Notes: generated by a model from the sequence alone, not told the origin. A stretch of 64,000 bases of DNA from Burkholderia cepacia ATCC 25416 (GCF_001411495.1 NZ_CP012981.1:310001-374000); one strand, 5' to 3'. Positions 29,923 through 39,381 are shown, counted from the stretch's first letter. Made by a program: numbers and translations.

Positions 29923-31203
29923 ATGAAAGTTACAAACTATCAGGAAGCGACGATCGATCCGTTCGGCAAGGGCCTAGGCAATCTGCCGAGCGCGAGCGTG
30001 CCGCTCGGCGACGCGGGCCGCCTCGAGTGGAACCTGCTCGCGGAAGACGTCAGCCTGCCGGCCGCCGTGCTTTACGAGGATCGCATCGAACACAACCTGA
30101 ACTGGATGCAGGCATTCGTCCAGAAGTACGGTGTCAAGTTTGCGCCGCACGGCAAGACGACGATGGCGCCGCAACTGTTCCGCCGCCAGCTCGACGCCGG
30201 CGCGTGGGGCATCACGCTCGCGACCGCGCACCAGACGCAGGCCGCGTATCACGGCGGCGTGCGGCGCGTGCTGCTCGCGAACCAGCTGGTCGGCCGCCAG
30301 AACATGACGATCATCGCGGGGCTGCTGTCCGATCCCGACTTCGAATTCTTCTGCCTCGTCGATTCCGCGGAGAGCGTCGACCAGCTCGGCCGCTTCTTCG
30401 GCGCACTGAAGAAGCCGCTGAACGTGCTGCTCGAGCTCGGCGTGCCGGGCGGCCGCGCGGGCGTGCGCGATGCCGCGCAGCGCGAGGCCGTGCTCGCCGC
30501 GATCGCACGCTATCCGGACACGCTGAAGCTGGCCGGCATCGAACTCTACGAAGGCGTGCTGAAGGAGGAAGGCGAGATCCGCACGTTCCTGCAGGAAGCG
30601 GTCGCGCTCACGCGCGAACTGGCCGAGGCAGGCCGCTTCGCGCGTACGCCGGCGATCCTGTCCGGCGCCGGTTCGGCGTGGTACGACGTGGTCGCGGAAG
30701 AATTCGCGAAGGCGTCCGACGCGGGCTTCGCCGAAGTCGTGCTGCGTCCGGGCTGCTACCTGACGCACGATGTCGGCATCTACAAGAAGGCGCAGACCGA
30801 CGTGTTCGCGCGCAACCCGATCGCACGCACGATGGGCGAAGGGCTGCTGCCCGCGCTGCAGTTGTGGGCCTACGTACAGTCGGTGCCCGAGGCCGACCGT
30901 GCGATCGTCGCGCTCGGCAAGCGCGACGCGGCGTTCGACGCGGGGCTGCCGGAGCCGGCACGCCACTTCCGCCCGGGCCGCGACACCGCCCCGCGCGACG
31001 TCGTCGCCGCCGAAGGCTGGGCCGTCACCGGGATGATGGATCAGCACGCGTACCTGCAGATCCCGCCGGGCGCGGACGTGAAGGTCGGCGACATGGTCGC
31101 GTTCGACATCTCGCACCCGTGCCTGACGTTCGACAAGTGGCGCCAGGTGCTCGTGCTCGATCCGCAGTTCCGCGTGACGGAAGTCGTCGAAACCTTCTTC
31201 TGA
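29923..31203 (+). CDS. D-serine dehydratase/D-threonine aldolase-like PLP enzyme (amino acid deaminase)
   Basis: A 426-residue fold-type III PLP enzyme with an alanine-racemase-like N-terminal domain. The PLP lysine is K78 in [12 protein letters not shown]. The C-terminal domain ends with [10 protein letters not shown], where the His-x-Cys pair corresponds to the zinc ligands of eukaryotic-type D-serine dehydratases. Deamination of D-serine or related D-amino acids is more likely than aldol cleavage, but both remain possible. ATG at 29923 is used with GGAG nine bases upstream; in-frame ATGs at 29905 and 29908 are alternatives. It is divergent from the RpiR-deacylase-RidA operon. Confidence 0.85.
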   Translation: MKVTNYQEATIDPFGKGLGNLPSASVPLGDAGRLEWNLLAEDVSLPAAVLYEDRIEHNLNWMQAFVQKYGVKFAPHGKTTMAPQLFRRQLDAGAWGITLATAHQTQAAYHGGVRRVLLANQLVGRQNMTIIAGLLSDPDFEFFCLVDSAESVDQLGRFFGALKKPLNVLLELGVPGGRAGVRDAAQREAVLAAIARYPDTLKLAGIELYEGVLKEEGEIRTFLQEAVALTRELAEAGRFARTPAILSGAGSAWYDVVAEEFAKASDAGFAEVVLRPGCYLTHDVGIYKKAQTDVFARNPIARTMGEGLLPALQLWAYVQSVPEADRAIVALGKRDAAFDAGLPEPARHFRPGRDTAPRDVVAAEGWAVTGMMDQHAYLQIPPGADVKVGDMVAFDISHPCLTFDKWRQVLVLDPQFRVTEVVETFF

Positions 31204-31360
31204 CGCAGGTCGCGCGCACCGCCCCGCCGCTCGCGCGGGGCGGCCGTCACGCGCGCTTCAAGCGGCCGGAGTACACTGCGCTTTCGTCCTCGGGGCCCCG
31301 GGCGGGCATGGCATTCGTCATCCGCGGCGGGCCCTCAACGCAGCTCCACTGGAGAAAGCC

Positions 31361-31942
31361 ATGGCCGCGAAGAAGATCCTGTTCCTGACCGGCGATTTCG
31401 CCGAAGACTACGAAACGATGGTGCCGTTCCAGGCGCTGCAGGCCGTCGGCCACCACGTCGATGCAGTGTGCCCGGGCAAACGCGCGGGCGACAAGATCAA
31501 GACCGCGATCCACGATTTCGAAGGCGACCAGACCTACACCGAGAAGCCCGGCCACCAGTTCACGCTGAACGCGGCATTCGACGACGTCGACGCCTCGCGC
31601 TACGACGCGCTCGCGATCGCGGGCGGCCGTGCCCCCGAATACCTGCGACTCGATCCGAAGGTGATCTCGCTCGTGCGCGAGTTCGCCGAAGCCGGCAAGC
31701 CGATCGCCGCGATCTGCCACGCGGCGCAACTGCTCGCGGCCGCCGACGTGATCCGCGGCAAGCGCATCTCGGCCTACCCGGCCTGCGCGCCCGAGGTGAA
31801 GCTCGCGGGCGGCGAATACGCGGACATCCCGGTCGACGCGGCCGTGACCGACGCGCCGTTCGTCACCGCGCCCGCGTGGCCCGCGCATCCGGCCTGGCTC
31901 GCGCAGTTCCTCGCGCTGCTGGGCACGCGCATCGAGCTTTGA
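31361..31942 (+). CDS. DJ-1/PfpI-family protein
   Basis: A 193-residue protein. The nucleophile elbow carries the family cysteine in [10 protein letters not shown], and [21 protein letters not shown] supplies the conserved glutamate. Family members act as proteases, deglycases or chaperone-like proteins; the activity here is unknown. It stands alone after the D-amino-acid locus. A GC-rich inverted repeat near 31975-32015 lacks a T tract. Confidence 0.87.
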   Translation: MAAKKILFLTGDFAEDYETMVPFQALQAVGHHVDAVCPGKRAGDKIKTAIHDFEGDQTYTEKPGHQFTLNAAFDDVDASRYDALAIAGGRAPEYLRLDPKVISLVREFAEAGKPIAAICHAAQLLAAADVIRGKRISAYPACAPEVKLAGGEYADIPVDAAVTDAPFVTAPAWPAHPAWLAQFLALLGTRIEL

Positions 31943-32023
31943 ACCCGCAGGGAATCGAGATGAGATGAAGTGCCGGGGCGGCGCGGCGTATTCACGCCGA
32001 CCGACGCCGCCCTGCCCCGTGCT

Positions 32024-32470
32024 TCAACGCGCGGCCGGCGTCGAGCCGACGTCCGCGATCCGCGACTCCAGCATCGCCAGCGCGCCCGACAGCGCATTCA
32101 GCACGTCGTCCGGCAATTGCGCCATCGTCTGTTCGAGAAACGCCTTGCGGCGCGGCAGGCATGCGTCGAACGCGGCGCGGCCGGCGTCCGTCAGCGTCAC
32201 GTTGGTCACGCGATTGTCGCGTGCGTCGGACTCGCGCTCGATCCAGCCGAGCGCGTCGAGCGATTTCAACTGGCGCGTGAGCGCGCCCGGATCGATGCGC
32301 AGCACTTCGACGAGCTTCTTCTGCGACGAATGCCCGCCCATCGTGTGCAACGCGACCATGATGCGCCAGCGCGGCATCGGTTGCCCGACGTGCGTCTCGA
32401 ATGCGGTCATGAACGCGCGATACGTCCGTCCGAATTGCTGCAAGATCGCGACGCGGTCCTGTTCTTCCAT
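32024..32470 (-). CDS. MarR-family transcriptional regulator
   Basis: A 148-residue winged-helix repressor; the DNA-binding segment is SSQKKLVEVLRIDPGALTRQ followed by LDALGWIERESDARDNR, the MarR recognition helix and wing. It is 26 bases downstream of an EmrB/QacA-type exporter gene on the same strand. A palindrome in the exporter's promoter is a probable target, giving ligand-responsive control of the pump and of itself. Confidence 0.92.
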   Translation of the reverse strand: MEEQDRVAILQQFGRTYRAFMTAFETHVGQPMPRWRIMVALHTMGGHSSQKKLVEVLRIDPGALTRQLKSLDALGWIERESDARDNRVTNVTLTDAGRAAFDACLPRRKAFLEQTMAQLPDDVLNALSGALAMLESRIADVGSTPAAR

Positions 32471-32496
32471 GCGCTCAGTTCTACTCGTTCAATCGT

Positions 32497-34092
32497 TCAA
32501 TCGGCCGCGACATGCGGTTCGATCTTGCGCCGCAGCGCGATCGGCGGCACGCGGCGGCACTGCCACACCGACACCACGGCGACGACGGCCGCCATCGCGA
32601 CACCCACGTGAATCGCGCCGACGAGCGATTCGCGGGCCGCTTCCAGCAGCAGCGCGCCATTATGCCCGGCACGGGTCAGCTCCGCGACAAGGCCGCCCTG
32701 CGCGGCGCGATCGATCAGGATCTGCGGATCGGCGAGCTGCGCGTGCCACTGCATCGCGTGATCGGCCGACAGCGCATCGCGCACGCCGGCCGAGTACATC
32801 TGGTTGACGAGCGTGCCGGTCAGCGCGGTGCCGATCATCCCGCCGACCATCCGCAGCGACTGCAGCAGCGCCGTGGCGATGCCGAGGTGTTCGCGGCCGG
32901 CCGTCTGCTGCGCGAATACGGTGAGGTTCGGCAGCACGAAGCCGAGCCCGATGCCGCCCGCGACCATCAGCGCCATCAGCAGCCATTTCGGCGTCGTGTG
33001 GGTCGACACGACGACGCCCGCGCAGGTGATCGCGAACAGCACGAAACCGACATGCAGCATCGCATTCGGATTGCGGATGCGCGTGACGACACGGCCGTTC
33101 ATGATGCTGCCGATCGTGATGAACACGACGAGCGGCGTGATCACGAGCCCCGCCTCCTTCGGCGACATCCCGAAGCCGCCCTGGAACAGCAGCGGCGCGT
33201 AGAACAGCAGCGAGAACATCGAGAAGCCGGCGAGGATCGCCAGCACGAAAAGCGCCGACAGCGCGCGGTTGCCGAACATGTCGAACGGCAAGATCGGCTG
33301 CGCGCAGCGCTTCTCCCAGTGCCACAGGCCGAAACCGGCCGCGACCGCGACGACGAGCAGCAGCGACGCCCAGCTCGCGACGCCGTACTTCGGCAGCCAT
33401 TCGACGAACAGCTGCAGCGCGCCGAGCGACAGCGCGATCAGCAGCGCGCCCGGCCAGTCGAGCCGCATCTTGCGATCGTGCTCGACGTGGCGCAGGTGCG
33501 GCAGGTAACGCCACACGAACAGCAGCGACAGCAGGCCGATCGGCAGGTTCACGTAGAACACCGAGCGCCAGCCGAACGACTGGGTCAGCACGCCGCCGAG
33601 CGACGGGCCGACCGCGTTCGCGATGCCGAACGCGGAGCTCATCAGCACCTGCCAGCGCAACCGCACGACGGAATCGGGGAACAGGTCGGGAATGCACGCG
33701 AACGCGGTGCCGACCAGCATTCCGCCGCCGATCCCCTGCAGCCCGCGCGCGAGCACGAGCATCAGCATGTCGTTCGCCATCCCGCACAGCACGGACGCGC
33801 CGGTGAACACGACGATCGACACGATGAAGAACGGCTTGCGCCCGTAATAGTCGCCGAGCCGGCCGAAGATCGGCACCGTGATCACGGAACTGAGCAGGTA
33901 CGAGGTCGCGACCCACGCGTACAGGTCGAACCCCCGAAGCTCGGCGACGATGGTCGGCAACGCGGTGCCGACGACGGTCTGGTCGAGCGCGACAAGCATG
34001 GTGACGAACGAGATCCCGATCATCGCCAGCAGCGATTCGCGGAACGGCAGGACTTGCCCGCTCGAATGGTGGGCGGCTGTATGGACGGCCAT
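32497..34092 (-). CDS. MFS drug exporter, DHA2 (EmrB/QacA) family
   Basis: A 531-residue inner membrane transporter with about 14 hydrophobic segments, typical of the 14-helix DHA2 drug/H+ antiporters. Motif A reads FGRLGDYYGRKPF after helix 2, and motif C-like GPSLGGVLTQSFGWRSVFYV follows in helix 5. It probably expels toxic organic compounds. The first ATG is at 34092; no clear Shine-Dalgarno is seen, and a TTG at 34122 lies inside the palindrome. Its operon partner is MarR. The substrate is unknown. Confidence 0.92.
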   Translation of the reverse strand: MAVHTAAHHSSGQVLPFRESLLAMIGISFVTMLVALDQTVVGTALPTIVAELRGFDLYAWVATSYLLSSVITVPIFGRLGDYYGRKPFFIVSIVVFTGASVLCGMANDMLMLVLARGLQGIGGGMLVGTAFACIPDLFPDSVVRLRWQVLMSSAFGIANAVGPSLGGVLTQSFGWRSVFYVNLPIGLLSLLFVWRYLPHLRHVEHDRKMRLDWPGALLIALSLGALQLFVEWLPKYGVASWASLLLVVAVAAGFGLWHWEKRCAQPILPFDMFGNRALSALFVLAILAGFSMFSLLFYAPLLFQGGFGMSPKEAGLVITPLVVFITIGSIMNGRVVTRIRNPNAMLHVGFVLFAITCAGVVVSTHTTPKWLLMALMVAGGIGLGFVLPNLTVFAQQTAGREHLGIATALLQSLRMVGGMIGTALTGTLVNQMYSAGVRDALSADHAMQWHAQLADPQILIDRAAQGGLVAELTRAGHNGALLLEAARESLVGAIHVGVAMAAVVAVVSVWQCRRVPPIALRRKIEPHVAAD

Positions 34093-34109
34093 TTTTTGTT
34101 GGCGCAACT

Positions 34110-34123
34110 TTTGACGAGTCAAA
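34110..34123. promoter_or_regulatory. Candidate MarR operator upstream of the MFS exporter
   Basis: TTTGAC-GA-GTCAAA is a perfect 6-bp inverted repeat, 17 bases before the exporter start codon, in the divergent gap with the EcsC gene. MarR proteins commonly bind AT-rich palindromes of this size. Confidence 0.5.
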
Positions 34124-34199
34124 CAATCTCAAAATTCTAGCATGCGGGAGTAATCTAGGCTGGCGACGGTCAAACCGGCCCAGACCGCCAAGGAGAAAG

Positions 34200-35042
34200 A
34201 TGGAACCGATTTCAATTCCCCCCGCCACCATGCTGTCGCAGGACGATCGGGACGCGCTGTGGCGCGCGAAGCAGGTGCTGGAAAGCCCGTCGCTGACGAT
34301 GAAGCTGACGGGCATGCTGGGCGCACCGGTCGAGAAAATGATCGCCCGGCTGCCGGATTTCGCGACCGGCAAGATCAACGACGCGACGCAGCTCGCGCTG
34401 CGCAAGTGCCTGAACATCGCGCTGCGCACGCTCGGCAAGCCGCCCGCGCCGGACGCCGAACCCGACAAGCCGAGCAACCTGCTGCACAAGCTCGCGGTCG
34501 CGACGACCGGCGCGGCGGGCGGTGCGTTCGGCTTTCTCGCGCTGCCGGTCGAGCTGCCGGTGACGACGACGCTGATCTTCCGCTCCGTATGCGACATCGC
34601 GCGCAGCGAGGGTGAAGACCTGGGCTCGGTCGATACGCAGCTGCAATGCCTGGCCGTGCTCGGCATGGGCGGCAACCCGGACAAGCAGGAAGAGGACGCC
34701 GATCTCGGTTATTTCGTGCTGCGCGGCGCGCTCGCGCAGGCAATCTCGAAGGCATCGTCCGACATCACGACGAAGGGCATCGCCGCGCACAGCTCGGCGG
34801 CCGTGTTCAAGCTCGTACAGACGGTGGCGTCGCGTTTCTCGGTGCAGGTGACCGAGCAGATGGCCGCGAAGTCGATTCCGGCGATCGGCGCCGTGCTCGG
34901 CGCGACCGTCAATACGCTGTTCATCGACCACTTCCAGCAGATGGCGCACGGCCACTTCACCGTCCGCCGGCTCGAGCGCAAGTACGGCTCGGCGGCCGTC
35001 AAGGCCGCCTATCAGGCAATCGACGTCTCGCCGGCGCGCTGA
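34200..35042 (+). CDS. EcsC-family protein
   Basis: A 280-residue EcsC-domain protein: LTMKLTGMLGAPVEKMIARL near the N terminus and GAAGGAFGFLALPVELPVTT in the centre, a hydrophobic loop typical of the family. The name comes from Bacillus ecs operons; the function is unknown. ATG at 34200 has AAGGAGAAAG just upstream. It is divergent from the MFS gene and its 3' end overlaps the tail of the convergent hydrolase gene by 31 bases. Confidence 0.82.
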   Translation: MEPISIPPATMLSQDDRDALWRAKQVLESPSLTMKLTGMLGAPVEKMIARLPDFATGKINDATQLALRKCLNIALRTLGKPPAPDAEPDKPSNLLHKLAVATTGAAGGAFGFLALPVELPVTTTLIFRSVCDIARSEGEDLGSVDTQLQCLAVLGMGGNPDKQEEDADLGYFVLRGALAQAISKASSDITTKGIAAHSSAAVFKLVQTVASRFSVQVTEQMAAKSIPAIGAVLGATVNTLFIDHFQQMAHGHFTVRRLERKYGSAAVKAAYQAIDVSPAR

Positions 35043-35974
35043 ACCGCGCGCTCGACCGCGACGCGGCGCAGGAACGCGGCCGCGCGGTCGAGCGCGTCGC
35101 GTGCTTCCGGCACCATCGGCGCGTACAGCTGCCACACGTGCGGCATGTCCGGCCATACCTCGATCTCCACCGCCACCCCGGCGGCCTTCGCCTTCTCGGC
35201 GACGCGGCGCGAATCGTCGAGCAGCACCTCGGTGCTGCCGACCTGGATATACAGCGGCGGCAGGCCCGCGAAATCCGCATAGAGCGGCGACGCGTACGGA
35301 TTCGTCCCCGGCTCGTCGCCGAGGTACAGCTTCGCGGCCTTCGGCAGCGCCGCGCCCGCGAACATCGGATCGGCGCCGTCGTTCGTGCGCAGCGTGGCGC
35401 CGGTGGCGGCCAGGTCGGTCCATGGCGAGAACAGGATCGCGCCGGCCGGCAGCGGCTCGCCGCGATCGCGCAGCGCGACAAGCGTCGCGAGCGCGAGGCC
35501 GCCGCCCGCCGAATCGCCGCCGAGCACGATCGACTCGGGCGGCGTGCCGAGCGCCAGCAGCTGCCGGTACGCGGCCAGCGCGTCGTCGAGCGCAGCCGGG
35601 AAACGGTTTTCGGGCGCAAGCCGGTAGTCGAGCGAGAACGAGCGCACGCCCGCGCGCTTCGTCAGGCCGAACACCAGCGGCCGGTGGGTCTTCGTCGAAC
35701 AGAAGTAATAGCCGCCGCCATGGAAGTACAGCAGCGTGCGGCCCGGCCCGCGCCCCGCGCCCGCGTCGGTGCGCTCGAGCCATTCGCCGCGCAGCGGCGC
35801 GTCGCCCGCGCCGTAGCACCGGCGCAACCGGTAACCCGACGGCACGCGGCGCGGCACCATCATCCGCAGGTCGGTAAAGCGCCGTGCGCGGGCGGGATCG
35901 AGCACCTCGCGCGTGGTCTCGGGACGGAACTGCCAGCGCAGCAGCCAGCAGGCGAACTTGCTTTGCCAACTCAT
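35012..35974 (-). CDS. Alpha/beta hydrolase, hormone-sensitive-lipase-like esterase
   Basis: A 320-residue cytoplasmic esterase. The HSL-family oxyanion motif HGGGYYF is at about residues 85-91, and the nucleophile S155 is in GGDSAGGG. A C-terminal Asp/His pair (WPDMPHVWQLYAP) completes the expected triad. The substrate is likely a short acyl ester. ATG at 35974 is preferred over GTG at 35983. Its last 31 bases overlap the EcsC gene tail to tail. Confidence 0.88.
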   Translation of the reverse strand: MSWQSKFACWLLRWQFRPETTREVLDPARARRFTDLRMMVPRRVPSGYRLRRCYGAGDAPLRGEWLERTDAGAGRGPGRTLLYFHGGGYYFCSTKTHRPLVFGLTKRAGVRSFSLDYRLAPENRFPAALDDALAAYRQLLALGTPPESIVLGGDSAGGGLALATLVALRDRGEPLPAGAILFSPWTDLAATGATLRTNDGADPMFAGAALPKAAKLYLGDEPGTNPYASPLYADFAGLPPLYIQVGSTEVLLDDSRRVAEKAKAAGVAVEIEVWPDMPHVWQLYAPMVPEARDALDRAAAFLRRVAVERAVQRAGETSIA

Positions 35975-36063
35975 CGGACGCACTCCGTATTCGCAGTGTG
36001 ACGACGGTACGTGCGATCGTTCCCGCGCCGCTCGACGGGTGCCGCCATATCAAACGCCGGCGC

Positions 36064-36498
36064 TCAGTTCGCCGGCATCACCTGGCCGCGGATCTCGCCG
36101 GCCGGGTGCTCCTTCGTATGGACGTTGAAATACCACTTGCCGCCCATCAGGTCGGTGACCTGCGCGTCGGTGAGTGCCTTCGAGCCCTTGATCGGGCTCG
36201 CCAGCTCGTCCTTTGGAATCGGCACCTGCACGCCCGCGTTCTGGCCGACCGGCGCGGGCCCGTGGAAATGCGCGGCGGTGGCCGGGCCGGTGAGGTGTTC
36301 GTAACGGACCGTCCACTGCAGCATGTGCGTTGCCGTGTCGTAGGTGGCCTCGACGTCGCCCGAGCCCTTGGTCGCCGTCGGCGGCACCTCGCTCGACGGC
36401 TGGAGATTGGCGGACAGGCGCACCGTTTCGGCGGCGGCGGTGCCGGCGGCCAGCACACCCGCGAGTAACGCGACCTGGAGCAAACGCAGCTTGAGCAT
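36064..36498 (-). CDS. CHRD-domain secreted protein
   Basis: A 144-residue protein with a signal peptide (residues 1-23, LLQVALLAGVLAAGTAAA, cleavage expected before ETV). One CHRD domain follows: LSANLQPSSEVPPT at its start, ATAAHFHGPAPVGQ in the middle and NVHTKEHPAGEIRGQ at its end. CHRD domains occur in chordin and in bacterial exported proteins of unknown role. ATG at 36498 has GGAGAG five bases upstream. It is monocistronic. Confidence 0.88.
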   Translation of the reverse strand: MLKLRLLQVALLAGVLAAGTAAAETVRLSANLQPSSEVPPTATKGSGDVEATYDTATHMLQWTVRYEHLTGPATAAHFHGPAPVGQNAGVQVPIPKDELASPIKGSKALTDAQVTDLMGGKWYFNVHTKEHPAGEIRGQVMPAN

Positions 36499-36703
36499 GG
36501 ACTCTCCTTGTACGACGTTGTACGCCGACCGAACGGCGGCGCCACACATGATGGTAGTCGATCGCCGCCGATCCGGGAGCCCGTCGAACGGCCATGCCGC
36601 AAAACGCCGCAGCGCGCTCGGCAGGCCAGTCTGCCTCAGGCTGGAATGGACCTTTGCAGCCTGACGGCTGAATCCGCGTGCGGCCTTTCGCTACACTTCA
36701 TCT

Positions 36704-36774
36704 CACAGTTGCTTGTTTCCTTCGTCCGAAGGAGTCTGCGAGTATTCACGCGGCCACCCGGCCGCGTTTTTTTT
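36704..36774 (+). ncRNA. Candidate small RNA ending in an orphan terminator
   Basis: A strong intrinsic terminator (next entry) lies on the plus strand with no plus-strand gene upstream for 1.7 kb. A possible -10 box TACACT is at 36692-36697, so a transcript of about 70 bases could start near 36704. It would contain a second hairpin, CCTTCG-TC-CGAAGG, at 36719-36732. The -35 region is poor, so the assignment is tentative. Confidence 0.28.
36748..36774 (+). terminator. Orphan intrinsic terminator
   Basis: ACGCGGCC (36748-36755) pairs with GGCCGCGT (36760-36767), loop ACCC, followed by eight T residues. Both neighbouring genes are on the minus strand and the stem has no T tract in that direction. 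The remaining parts of the 338-base gap 36499-36836 show no coding sequence. Confidence 0.7.
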
Positions 36775-36836
36775 GCCCGCCGCCAGATTCGGGTCCTGCC
36801 GCATCGAGCATGACGAAGCGATCACGCCGCCCTGCG

Positions 36837-37610
36837 TCACGCCCGATAGCCGGGATCGATGCGATCGACGATACGCTGCAGCGCGTCGAACGCATCCTGC
36901 CCCGCGCCATGCTTCGGATCGAAATTCAGCGAATCGCGCACGCACCCTTCGAGCACGGGCGGCGCGATCGGCAGTGCGTCGCCGATCGCATGCGTGGCGA
37001 CCTGCACCTCGCACGCGCGATTGAGCAGCCACATCAGCGAGAACGTCTGCGCGAGCGTCGCGCCGATCGTCACGGGCCCATGGTTGCGCAGCAGCAGCAC
37101 GGGCCGCCCGCCCGCGCTCTCGACGATGCGCCGTCCCTCTTCGAGATGCACGGTGATGCCCTCGAAGTCGTGATACGCGATCTTCCCGTACAGCTGCGCC
37201 GAATAGAAATTCGAGAACGACAGCCCGTCGCGCGAACAGCACACGGCCATCGTCGGCGTCGTGTGCACGTGCATCACGCAGTGCGCATCGGGCAGCGCCG
37301 CATGGATCGCACTGTGGAACGTGAAGCCGGCGGGATTGATCGGCCAGTCGGAATGACCGATCACGTTGCCGTCGATGTCGATCTTCACGAGGTTCGACGC
37401 GCACACCTCGCGGTAATGGAGCCCGAACGGGTTGATCAGGAAATGCCCGTCCTCGCCCGGCACGCGCAGCGAGATATGGTTGTAGATCAGCTCGGTCCAG
37501 CCGAGATGGTCGAAGATGCGGTAAGCCGCCGCGAGCTGCACGCGCGCCTGCCATTCGGCTTCGGAGAAACGGGCGGGACGCGTGAACGGCTGGTTCGGGA
37601 CACGTTGCAT
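36837..37610 (-). CDS. Class II aldolase/adducin-family protein
   Basis: A 257-residue protein of the AraD/FucA family. The zinc-binding HxH is H114-x-H116 in VMHVHTTPTMAV, and a further histidine lies in LLRNHGPVTIG. The N-terminal GWTELIYNHISLRVPG is shared by adducin-like members that are often annotated only as class II aldolases. It may cleave a phosphorylated or hydroxylated sugar acid, or act as a decarboxylase; the substrate is unknown. ATG at 37610 has GGAG-type context just upstream (GAGTTCCTCC in reverse, SD-like). Confidence 0.87.
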   Translation of the reverse strand: MQRVPNQPFTRPARFSEAEWQARVQLAAAYRIFDHLGWTELIYNHISLRVPGEDGHFLINPFGLHYREVCASNLVKIDIDGNVIGHSDWPINPAGFTFHSAIHAALPDAHCVMHVHTTPTMAVCCSRDGLSFSNFYSAQLYGKIAYHDFEGITVHLEEGRRIVESAGGRPVLLLRNHGPVTIGATLAQTFSLMWLLNRACEVQVATHAIGDALPIAPPVLEGCVRDSLNFDPKHGAGQDAFDALQRIVDRIDPGYRA

Positions 37611-37758
37611 GGAGGAACTCCGGTTGCGGATGTGCGCGGCCCGCGTGGCGCGGGCCGCCCGGCGGCGCCGTACTGCGCGCCACACTCGTTGCGCGCACAA
37701 CCATATCACCTTTGCCCGCGCACCGGAAACGCGGGTTTAGCCGGAGCGCTTCCGGCCC

Positions 37759-39381
37759 CTAAAGCTGGTCGTCGACCGGCAGCAGCATGAAGACGCCGGT
37801 CATCAGGTTGCGCAGCAGCCCCGCGTGCGGATCGACGTGATAGACGGCCGGCTTGCCGTCGTCCGTGCCCGTCCATTCGAGTGCGGGCGGGCCGCCGCCT
37901 GCCGGCGTCACGAGGCTCACGCGGTAGCTTTCGTCCGGCTGCGTCGCGCGCGCGAAGATCTGCGCGACCTGCTCGGCGAGCGCCGGGCTATGGATCACCA
38001 GCGCCAGTTCGGTGTTCAGGTGCGCGGAACGCGGATCGAGGTTCATCGAGCCGATCACGAGGATCTTCCGGTCGATCACGTACGCCTTCGCGTGCAGGCT
38101 CGCGCGCGAACGCGACCCGAACAGGCGCGGACGCTGGCGACCCGGCTGCGCCTTGAACTCGTACAACTCGACGCCGTGCTGCAGCAGCGGCACGCGGTAC
38201 GGCCCGTAGCCGGCCTGCACGGCGACCGCGTCGGTCGCCGCGAGCGAATTGGTCAGGATCGCGACACGCACGCCGCGCGCGGTCGTGTCGCCGAGGATCT
38301 TCACGCCCGCGTCGTGCGGCACGAAATACGGCGAGAACGCGAGGAATTCCCGCTGCGCACCGCGCGTGAGTTCGACGAGGCGCTGCATCGGCGGGCTCAC
38401 GTACGCGTCGGTCGGCTGCGCGACCTTGTCGGGCGCGTCGGCCGTGAACTCGGCCGGCGCCCACACGAGCCCGAGCTCGTCGCGCGCGATCTGCCGCGAG
38501 AGCGGCGTCGCGTTCAGCGGCTTCGCGTTGTACGGATCGGCATTCTTGCGCCAGTGGTCGCGCAGCTCGTCGCGCATCGCGTCGAGATCCTTCGTATCGA
38601 ACGACTGATGATTCAGCACGCGCAGCGGATAGCTGCTCGCGCTCGACCAGTAGGTGTCGAAGCTCGCCGAGATGTCGTTCGTCACGGGGCCCGCGGCGAG
38701 CACGTCGAGATCGCGGAACTGCAGCGTCGGGCTCGCGCTGAAGTATTCGTCGCCGAGGTTGCGGCCGCCGACGATCGCGATCTGGTTGTCCGCGATCATC
38801 GCCTTGTTGTGCATCCGGCGCGTGAAGCTGTCGATGCGCGTGAAGAAGTTGGCCGTGCGCTCGACCATCCCCTGCGATGCGCCGAACGGGTTGAACACGC
38901 GGATCTCGACGTTCGGGTGCGTGTTCAGCGCGGCCATCACGCGATCGATGTCGCGGAAATTCAGGTCGTCGACCAGCATCCGCACGCGCACGCCGCGATC
39001 GGCCGCGTAGAGCGCCGCGGCGAGCAGCAGCTTGCCGGTCGTGTCCTCGGTCGCGATGTAGTACTGCATGTCGAGCGTCTTCGTCGCGGCGCGCGCGAGC
39101 GCGATGCGCATCTGCAACGCCTGCGCGCCGTCGGCCAGCAGCCGGAAACCCGACTGGCCCGGATGCGCGGCCTCGGGCGCGGCCAGCGCATCGCGCAACG
39201 GCGTCGCGGTATCGGGCGGCAACGCATGGGAGACCGGGCGATCGAGCGTGGTGGCGGGCGGATGCGTCGCGCACGCGGCGACGAGCGACAGGAGTACGCC
39301 GGCGGCCAGCGCGCGGGCCGGGCGGCATGCGGCGCGCCACGACAGCGCGGCCGGTGCGCGCCGGATCAGGGACGTGAACAC
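37759..39381 (-). CDS. Phospholipase D-family lipoprotein (cardiolipin synthase ClsC-like)
   Basis: A 540-residue PLD protein with an N-terminal lipoprotein signal (hydrophobic ALAAGVLLSLVAAC, lipobox LVAAC). Two HKD motifs are visible: MHNKAMIADNQIAIVGGRN and SLHAKAYVIDRKILVIGSMN. The N-terminal GFRLLADGAQALQMRIALAR resembles ClsC/YmdC. It may make cardiolipin at the cell envelope. GTG at 39381 is chosen because GAGGAAG lies about five bases upstream. The 223-base gap before it holds one GC-rich inverted repeat (39564-39578) and no further gene. Confidence 0.87.
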   Translation of the reverse strand: MFTSLIRRAPAALSWRAACRPARALAAGVLLSLVAACATHPPATTLDRPVSHALPPDTATPLRDALAAPEAAHPGQSGFRLLADGAQALQMRIALARAATKTLDMQYYIATEDTTGKLLLAAALYAADRGVRVRMLVDDLNFRDIDRVMAALNTHPNVEIRVFNPFGASQGMVERTANFFTRIDSFTRRMHNKAMIADNQIAIVGGRNLGDEYFSASPTLQFRDLDVLAAGPVTNDISASFDTYWSSASSYPLRVLNHQSFDTKDLDAMRDELRDHWRKNADPYNAKPLNATPLSRQIARDELGLVWAPAEFTADAPDKVAQPTDAYVSPPMQRLVELTRGAQREFLAFSPYFVPHDAGVKILGDTTARGVRVAILTNSLAATDAVAVQAGYGPYRVPLLQHGVELYEFKAQPGRQRPRLFGSRSRASLHAKAYVIDRKILVIGSMNLDPRSAHLNTELALVIHSPALAEQVAQIFARATQPDESYRVSLVTPAGGGPPALEWTGTDDGKPAVYHVDPHAGLLRNLMTGVFMLLPVDDQL

